Below, piece after piece: positions 58,408 to 64,000 of a stretch of DNA of 64,000 bases. The translations under genes were made by a program, and so were the position numbers. Origin of the DNA: Ridgeia piscesae (Eukaryota > Annelida > Polychaeta > Sabellida > Siboglinidae); the NCBI GenBank assembly GCA_025642075.2, contig JAODUO010000049.1:515001-579000 (forward strand), given 5' to 3'. Positions within the stretch are counted from its first letter, which is position 1. Every line of letters begins with the position of its first letter. Below the pieces are notes generated by a model that saw nothing but the letters and a program-made list of their open reading frames with translations, was not told the DNA's origin and searched no databases.

Positions 58408-58869
58408 TTCTATTTACACAACTCGTACATCGACATTCTGGCTAGAAAACGTTCGGCACATCGCTACTCATACGCACGCTACAAACGTAAATATATTGTT
58501 ACAAAATGGCACGTTTAGATATGTACAATTATACAAAACATGCCCAGCTGAAGGTAAACATGACAGTATTTGCATAGTGTAAATAGAGATCAATGGCAGA
58601 ACCATAACAATGCAGTTCTCCGTCTAAAACATGTATGCAGACATGCAGTTCATTCCATCTTTAGAAGTACCTACACATGTTATTCTTTATCACCTACGAT
58701 GTTCTGTGAACAGCATGGAACTACAAATGTTTCCAGCGTATTTTACTGTCGTCTCTGGACTCAGCACTGCAGAAGCAGGACCAGAAATATAAATATATAA
58801 AATTGCACTTCTAAAAATGTACATCAGTATGTTACATACACATGGCACGTTCTTTGATGATTCGATCGT

Positions 58870-59142
58870 TCAGTACAGAATAGCATCGGGCACATTTTGT
58901 AGCGTCGGCGCTAAAAAGCCGCCATTAGACCACATTTGGCCGTTGTCGGAAACGAACTTCTGTCTGACGTGGGCGAAATCATGCGCCGGCTGCTGAGGCG
59001 GATCGCACCGTTGCATCGGGTACGGAGACGGCGCCGAGACGAAAGGCGTCGACGACTGGGCAATGTCTCCTCCGAACGATTTGCGTCCCGACTGCAGGAT
59101 TCCACTCAGGTTGAACTTGTACGTGTACTTGCGGCCTGGCAC
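58870..59142 (-). CDS. ERG/FLI-like last coding exon: end of ETS domain and C-terminal tail
   Basis: On the - strand: acceptor TATTCCTTAG|GTG, phase 0 start, TGA at 58872-58870. It encodes [20 protein letters not shown] (wing and last strand of the ETS domain), then a 70-residue Pro/Ser/Gln-rich tail containing [20 protein letters not shown] and ending [10 protein letters not shown]. The tail resembles the ERG/FLI1 C-terminus in layout (AHPQKMNFV..., PYWNSPTGG..., terminal Tyr), which in ERG/FLI1 is a transactivation region. Similarity is low but the order of the short matches is kept. Confidence 0.85.
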   Translation of the reverse strand: MPGRKYTYKFNLSGILQSGRKSFGGDIAQSSTPFVSAPSPYPMQRCDPPQQPAHDFAHVRQKFVSDNGQMWSNGGFLAPTLQNVPDAILY

Positions 59143-60799
59143 CTAAGGAATAATGATAACAATGTTATTGTTCATAACATAAAAATACACATTGCATTGA
59201 TGAGGGAGGATGCCGATATTTTAAATCTGATTCAACCATACAATAAAATAAAGCATGTAAACAATTTGAACAATTGATATTAAAATTGTTTGGGCAATGT
59301 TCTTGGCAGTAGCTACGATGAGACGGGAGGAAGCAAACTTTTCAAGAATGTGAAAGCATGGTTAGTTTGCTATGGAATTATTACTAATACATTTTCAAAG
59401 CTAAGGGGGGTGGCGTTGCCCAATCCCTCATATACGCCACGCTATGGAGAATATAAAAGACCACGAATCCATCCGAACGATAAGAAAGAATGAAAAACAT
59501 TTCTGTCTATGGTTACCTTTTATATTAACTTATTTGAATATGTATCATTTATTATACCAACTTACATTAGTTCAGCTGAACTAATTCGTCTTGTTTTACT
59601 TACATTTACTTTTATCTAAGAATATTATTTTACTATATTTATGTGTATTATGCAAATGTGGCTTGACATTTTAGGATTATTCCAATGAATTTTAATGCAT
59701 TTTAAATTACCATTTGCATGTAAGGTTTGACATGCTGTAAAGCGCCACGAACAAATCACAATTAGATGAAATAACATATTATCATTACCTTGCGTAAGAT
59801 CAACTTGTCGTAGTAGTAGCGCAGTGCCCGCCCCATCTTGTCGTAGTTCATGGCCGCCTTGTTCTTGCGCCTTCCCCACCGCCGGGCCACCTCCTCCGGG
59901 TCCAGCATACGGAACTCTCCGTCTGGCCCCGTCCACGAGATGAACGATGCATTGTCCGAATCGGACAGAAGCTCCAGGATGAACTGCCACAGCTGGATCT
60001 GTCCGCTCCCTGCAACGACGCCATATTGTCTCACTCACGCCCTCTGGCGAATGTACGGTTGTCACTACATAATTTATTTGTAATAGCAACGTTTTTTTCT
60101 GGATTCAGTAGATACATGGACATTATTTATAAAAAAATTACAACACACGTGATTGAAGAAAACGTCCGCTGCCTGCAATGACGTTGTATTGTCTCTCATA
60201 TGCGCCCCCTAACGAATACATTGTGTACCATTTCTAATATTGACAACGCTCGTTAGTAACAGTAAATAATTATTCTTTTAACACTACAAAATATATAAGA
60301 TATTTCATGGAAGAAATATACTTTAAATGGAATGATGTTTTATTTTGCAGAAGCATTGAGGGGCGCTTACATTAATCGATTGCTTTGCATTTGAAATGAT
60401 ACGACATGGCCATTGTTTTCAACTATATTATTGTGACATAATAAATACGCTGTTGTAGTTTGTGAAGTTAAGCAGATGCACACTAAAACATCAACTAGAG
60501 TACAATATCTCATTACAATATCAGGCTTATAATGCAATATTTTAGAGAACATTATTTTGTAGTTTCGTTTTTGAGTTGTAACTCTGCGAAGGCAGAGAAG
60601 CAAATAAGTTAGTGCTAGTTACCGTTGTACGTGTAGGGGAGGTAGAAGCCCCCGGCTTGTAGTTTCTGGTGGAAGGTGACGCTGGAAGGGGACCCAGACG
60701 TGTTGGGGCGCGTCCTGTTCCCGTGGTGGGACGGTCGCGTCCTCTGTTTCCCCGAGAGCGAATGCCTGTCCATCGGCTCTAGCCTCCGTTCTGGGGTAT
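58870..60799 (-). CDS. ERG/FLI-family ETS transcription factor, 3' part (three exons)
   Basis: Joined on the - strand: 60799-60623, 60009-59789, 59142-58870, about 223 residues. It contains a Ser/Arg/His-rich linker, the ETS domain ([20 protein letters not shown] onward) and a C-terminal tail. ERG/FLI/FEV proteins are nuclear GGAA-binding regulators, prominent in endothelial, blood and mesenchymal programmes in vertebrates. [10 protein letters not shown] and LLSDS-NAS are ERG/FLI hallmarks, and linkage to ETS1/2 is the human arrangement, so I favour ERG/FLI. The domain is unusually diverged ([12 protein letters not shown] where ERG has [30 protein letters not shown] where ERG has [18 protein letters not shown]). 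A lineage-specific paralogue is possible. The N-terminal half with the expected PNT domain is not in the window. Confidence 0.8.
59143..59788 (-). other. Intron inside the ERG/FLI-like ETS domain
   Basis: A 646-bp AT-rich phase-0 intron between ...LILRK and [10 protein letters not shown] (donor AAG|GTAATG, acceptor CCTTAG). No features seen within it. Confidence 0.85.
59789..60009 (-). CDS. ERG/FLI-like exon: most of the ETS domain
   Basis: On the - strand: acceptor GTCGTTGCAG|GG (phase 1), donor CGCAAG|GTAATG (phase 0), 221 bp. It encodes [20 protein letters not shown], then [38 protein letters not shown]. Both recognition-helix arginines (R-A-L-R) and the YYYDK motif are intact, so DNA binding should be preserved. 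The acceptor side lies at the same residue and phase as the ETS1/2 exon at 48503. The MGRALRYYY variant is more typical of the ELF group than of ERG. Confidence 0.95.
60001..60230. repeat. Duplicated exon-intron boundary upstream of the ERG/FLI-like ETS exon
   Basis: 60001-60067 and 60164-60230 (+ coordinates) are diverged direct copies: GTCCGCTCCCTGCAACGACG versus GTCCGCTGCCTGCAATGACG, then ATATTGTCTC versus GTATTGTCTC, then CGCCCTCTGGCGAATG versus CGCCCCCTAACGAATA. Copy 1 contains the real splice acceptor and the first nine bases of the exon. Copy 2, further upstream in the gene, carries a decoy acceptor (ATTGCAG|GCAGCGGAC). Confidence 0.85.
60010..60622 (-). other. Intron upstream of the ERG/FLI-like ETS exon
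   Basis: 613 bp, donor AACG|GTAACT, acceptor GTTGCAG. Apart from the duplicated boundary and a CTCF-like motif (ACGCCCTCTGGCGAATG, 60037-60053) it is AT-rich with nothing recognised. Confidence 0.85.
60623..60799 (-). CDS. ERG/FLI-like linker exon before the ETS domain
   Basis: On the - strand: acceptor CACTGTTGTAG|AT, donor AACG|GTAACT, 177 bp, phase 1 to phase 1. It encodes [20 protein letters not shown], then [20 protein letters not shown] and [10 protein letters not shown] directly before the GSGQIQLW start of the ETS domain. It is basic, Ser/Pro-rich and probably disordered. Phase and position agree with the next exon. I see no counterpart in vertebrate ERG beyond general composition. 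The exon joining it on the 5' side must end in phase 1 and lies beyond 60799, not recognised in this window. Confidence 0.82.
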
Positions 60800-61079
60800 C
60801 TACAACAGTGGGGGGTGAATTGTGAACGTTTGTGGGAGACGTGGATGAAATATACCCGGATTTAGGGGTGTGGTGGAGGACGGGTGGTGGAGAGTTGGGA
60901 AATAGAGAACGAGACAAGTGGAGAATGGGGTGAAGTGGATGAAGGGATGTGATAAGAAATGAAGAAGAGAGTAACGGACGTGAATGAGGGTTGATGGAAT
61001 AAAGGAGATATGAACATAGAGGGGAGAGGGAAGAAGGGAGGGAAGAATTGAGTGGGAAGAGAGGGAGGAAACCAGAGAC

Positions 61080-61338
61080 GCGGAAAAGGGGAGGCCCATA
61101 GGGAGGGGGACAGGGGTAGGGGGACGGAGGGAGAGGGACGGAGGGAGGGGGCAGAGGGATGGGGACGAAGGTAGGGGGACCGAGGGAGGGGCACGGAGGG
61201 AGGGGGACGCAGGGAGGGGGACGGAGGGAGGGGGACGGGCGAGAGGGACGGAGGGGGGACGGAGGGAGGCGGAGGGAGGCGGAGGAAGGGGGACGGATGG
61301 AAGGGGACGGAGGGAGAGGGACGGAGGGAGGGGGACGG
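61080..61338. repeat. G-rich minisatellite (GGGACGGAGGGAGG-type units)
   Basis: About 17 imperfect 14-16-bp units of GGGGGACGGAGGGA type on the + strand, almost free of pyrimidines other than the C of GGAC and some T. It lies in the intron 280 bp upstream of an ERG/FLI-like exon. Runs of G3-G5 at regular spacing make it a strong G-quadruplex candidate on the template strand. Pro-rich open frames on the - strand are artefacts. Confidence 0.92.
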
Positions 61339-62138
61339 TGGTTGTAAAAAGGATACAAAGACAAAACAATATATTCAATGATACGATGATAATGAAAGAG
61401 AGGGGAAGAAGGTTAAGGATGGAGGGAAGGAGGCGTGGGAAGCGGGAGAGGGGTGCATGTAAGTAGGGATACGAAACGGAGTCAATAGACCGCGTCAACT
61501 GTGTGTAGACCAGCAAGTGCACTAGCCTAACCACACTATTCAAAACACCACCTATTAAAGGCGTGGTTCTACATGTCACGGCGCCATGACTCGGCACAAT
61601 ACAGACATACGTATCTAATTCAACATGCTTAGCATCGCTCCTGAACGAAATAAGACCATCATAGAAGTGTCTCGTATCGACCCACAGAGCTGTGTTTGCC
61701 GTCCAAGGAATCTGACGACCCCCTCATAGCCCCCTTCGTATAGACCGACAATCGCCGGAGCTAGCCGAGCGGATACGTCACATTTCCGGTGACCGCGTTT
61801 TGCGGTCGAACGTTAATGTTCCTTGTTCTATTTGCGGTGTCACTACAAGCGGCTCGTGATTTTGTTGTGTTTATTTTTGTCATTGTTGACACTCGCTCAA
61901 GCGAAGTGTCTCGTTTTGTGAATGTTGGCAACGTCGGTGCGACTTGTTAAAGTCCGCGCGCTTTTTTTGAAAGCGGATATCGCGATACGTTTCTATAAAC
62001 CTACTTAGACGACGTTCGCGTAATGCAATTGAACGAGGCTTCTCGTGATAAAAAATGCCGTTGCAATTAGCGGCAATATTTAATATTTACCTTCAAATTG
62101 AAAACGAGACGGAGATCCCAACAAAATGACGCTTTTTT

Positions 62139-62141
<3 letters not shown>

Positions 62142-62170
<29 letters not shown>
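62142..62170. repeat. (TA)n microsatellite
   Basis: About 14 TA dinucleotides. Confidence 0.9.
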
Positions 62171-62172
<2 letters not shown>

Positions 62173-63819
62173 TCGAATAAAAATACAACAATACTTTAAT
62201 TGTGGCTTAAGCCTTTGTTACCTACATGCATAGGATGACGTAAACAATATCCATCGACGTCATCGCACGCACACCGATCCCTGTACCATGACGTAACCGA
62301 TTATCCTGGCTGGATAAACTTTGTATTATTTTGTGTAAAATCAAAACTTTCTTTTGCAATATAGGTACAATTCAAAATTACAGAGACAGTGTAACAGTCC
62401 ACCTCGTTTTGTATTGGTACAATCGAAGGTTTGTATTAAGCGTAGTCTCTTTTTAGCTATTTTGCCCGCACGATACGTATACAGGTAAAAAAAACATGGC
62501 GTGCGTCTGTAGACGTGAAAGTTAATATTATCGAGTATTTCCAAGAAATTGTGTAGTTTCTTTTACTGTACCGTCTGATATCGCCACCTGCATGTACGCA
62601 CAGAACAGATGGACGTGTTAGTCATTCCTGTCTATAGTTTCACAGAGTGCAACCAGCGCCACTAAAAGATAGTTTCTCGTGAAGAACGTACCGTTTTCAC
62701 CCCCTATTGTGTGCTCTTCGGTGTAAGTTAATATCTGTAAGGACCCACGCGTGATTTATGACATAAACGAACTCAGCATTACGCAAGCCGTTTCAATGGA
62801 CGCAACGCGCGGATGCGTTCAGAAACGGACATCAGAGTGCATTTTCGAAAATTAAACGATGATTAATTGAAATATGACCGCATAAAAGCAACCGTTTGCA
62901 CGGGTTTACCTTCCGCCGGTGGTGATATTATAATGATATCGTGGCCATATTTCAGTGCCTCTGTCAGCGGTTGTGTGAATAGTGGACCGGGATGTGTCGC
63001 TCTCAGCCACTAGGTCAGACATAAAGTCAGCTTCGCCTCGCACGAAACATTACGTCATTCACAACACGAGCCGCACGCAACGGAAACAGTCTACCGGCGT
63101 GGGCGTTGCTAGCTTTCCGTATCGTATAAACTATGTCTTCGGTAGCAATCTGGGTTAACCCAGCTAACGGCCGATACTGTTGGCTAAATATCTTGATACG
63201 ATACAGAAGTACGAGATTATAATCGGTGTGTCACTTCAACCAAAGCGGACCTTGGAACGCCAATGTTACTACGTTTTCCATATAAGGAAGTTCCTTCCTG
63301 TCACCTCTGACCCGTATCTTGAGATTACTCCGCCATTCATAAATCTCTCGCGGACACGATCTCACAATATAGTCATTAGCATAATGAGTCACGGGCTCAC
63401 GGCGTGTGTAAATAAAGACGTGTATTGTGCATTATCACACATGAGTAGTTCAACGGTTTATGTCTTTATAACGCCGATAACAAAAGGTTGTTATCTTGAA
63501 TGTAACTCTGTGTTAAGCGTAACTGGCCCACTTGTGAGTTTGGCTCGTGGTTGAATCACTGTACGTAGCCTCAGGGAGGACTTCAGTGGACCTCTCACCT
63601 CGGTCGGTTCGGCGCTAGACATGGCGGGTGACTCACCCAAACTAGCCGAGTCCCGTCTGTTTCAGTATCATTAATTCCGTTACAAATATATAACTTTTTC
63701 TATAGGTTTCAGATAGTTCTAGTAGAAGATTTGACCTGAGCAATCGAGTACAATATTACGAACCGCAGACGAGATTGAAACACCTACAAGGCTCAATTAA
63801 CGGGTTTATGGGATGTACC

Positions 63820-63960
63820 AAGGCTGAGGAAGGAAAGGCGGAGAGGAAGAGTGGTGTTGATGTGGTGCAGTATTAAGGGATTGAGGAAGAGGGGGAGAGG
63901 GAGACAAATGGTGGTGGACAGGAAGAAAGGAAGGAAAGAGGACAGAAGGGAAAAGAGCAT
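63820..63960. repeat. Purine-rich low-complexity tract
   Basis: About 140 bp of GAGGAAGG/GGAAAG-type sequence on the + strand. It could be a degraded element end, but no motif identifies it. Confidence 0.6.
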
Positions 63961-64000
63961 CCATTCGATATACGATCTTAACAATTAAGATAATGCAACT

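Larger units (their letters stand above)
60800..64000 (-). other. ERG/FLI-like intron or 5' region to the window edge
   Basis: No further coding exon could be supported. G-rich minisatellite at 61080-61338, CpG-rich unique DNA at about 61730-61830, a (TA)n run at 62142-62170 and a purine-rich tract at about 63820-63960. A short frame MSSAEPTE followed by a donor-like GTGAGA lies on the - strand at about 63622-63590. It ends in phase 0 and so cannot join the known exon directly. Confidence 0.55.

Noticed and set aside
60615..61597. Pro-rich - strand open frames of 249 and 265 codons
   Set aside because: Mostly the G-rich minisatellite read on the other strand. Only the 60623-60799 part, with matching splice sites and phase, is taken as an ERG/FLI-like exon.
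63590..63622. MSSAEPTE with donor on the - strand as an ERG/FLI-like first exon
   Set aside because: Ends in phase 0 while the next known exon needs phase 1, and there is no connecting exon or PNT domain in between.

Overview
This is a stretch of animal nuclear genome. Coding exons are small, GC-rich at third codon positions and bounded by GT..AG introns. They lie far apart in AT-leaning, microsatellite-rich DNA with transposon debris. It looks like a bilaterian, probably marine, invertebrate. The ETS domain of the main gene carries the WGIRKNKPK variant, which I recall from Drosophila Pointed (vertebrate ETS1/ETS2 have WGKRKNKPK), so a protostome is a reasonable guess but not proven.

Two ETS-family transcription factor genes occupy the window and converge tail to tail. 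(1) On the + strand is an ETS1/ETS2/Pointed orthologue. It has a probable N-terminal exon at 2714-2861, a 39.7-kb intron, then PNT-domain exons, linker exons and a single exon holding the whole ETS domain, with the stop at 48844-48846. Every intron is phase 1. (2) On the - strand are the last three coding exons of an ERG/FLI-type ETS gene (60799 down to 58870). Its PNT domain and 5' end lie beyond the right edge. Human ETS1-FLI1 and ETS2-ERG are also neighbours, so this is an invertebrate version of the pair that existed before vertebrate genome duplication. The human pairs are divergent, whereas these two genes converge.

Layout: 1-2713, upstream intron or 5' flank with a 380-bp compound tetranucleotide repeat. 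2714-2861, first visible exon. 2862-42518, giant intron with alternating CpG/GC-rich blocks and AT repeats, two candidate alternative first exons (25133-25185 and 30184-30322, both with donors in the phase the next exon needs), foldback and hAT-type MITEs, palindromes and tandem repeats. 42519-48846, main exon cluster. 48847 to about 52.7 kb, likely long 3' UTR and 3' flank with CTCF-like, YY1-like and E-box motifs. 52.7-58.4 kb, intergenic interval with a 43-bp minisatellite, a decayed non-LTR retrotransposon (- strand) and a CT-rich tract. 58.4-60.8 kb, ERG/FLI-like exons. 60.8-64 kb, an ERG/FLI intron with a G-rich minisatellite.

I see no prokaryotic features, CRISPR arrays, rRNA or convincing tRNA. 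Most long open frames in the window are translations of simple repeats or chance frames in CpG-rich DNA. The observations I find most worth checking are the conserved but reoriented ETS pair, the alternative first exons, the clustered CTCF-like motifs around the pair, and a tandem duplication of the splice acceptor in front of the ERG/FLI ETS exon.
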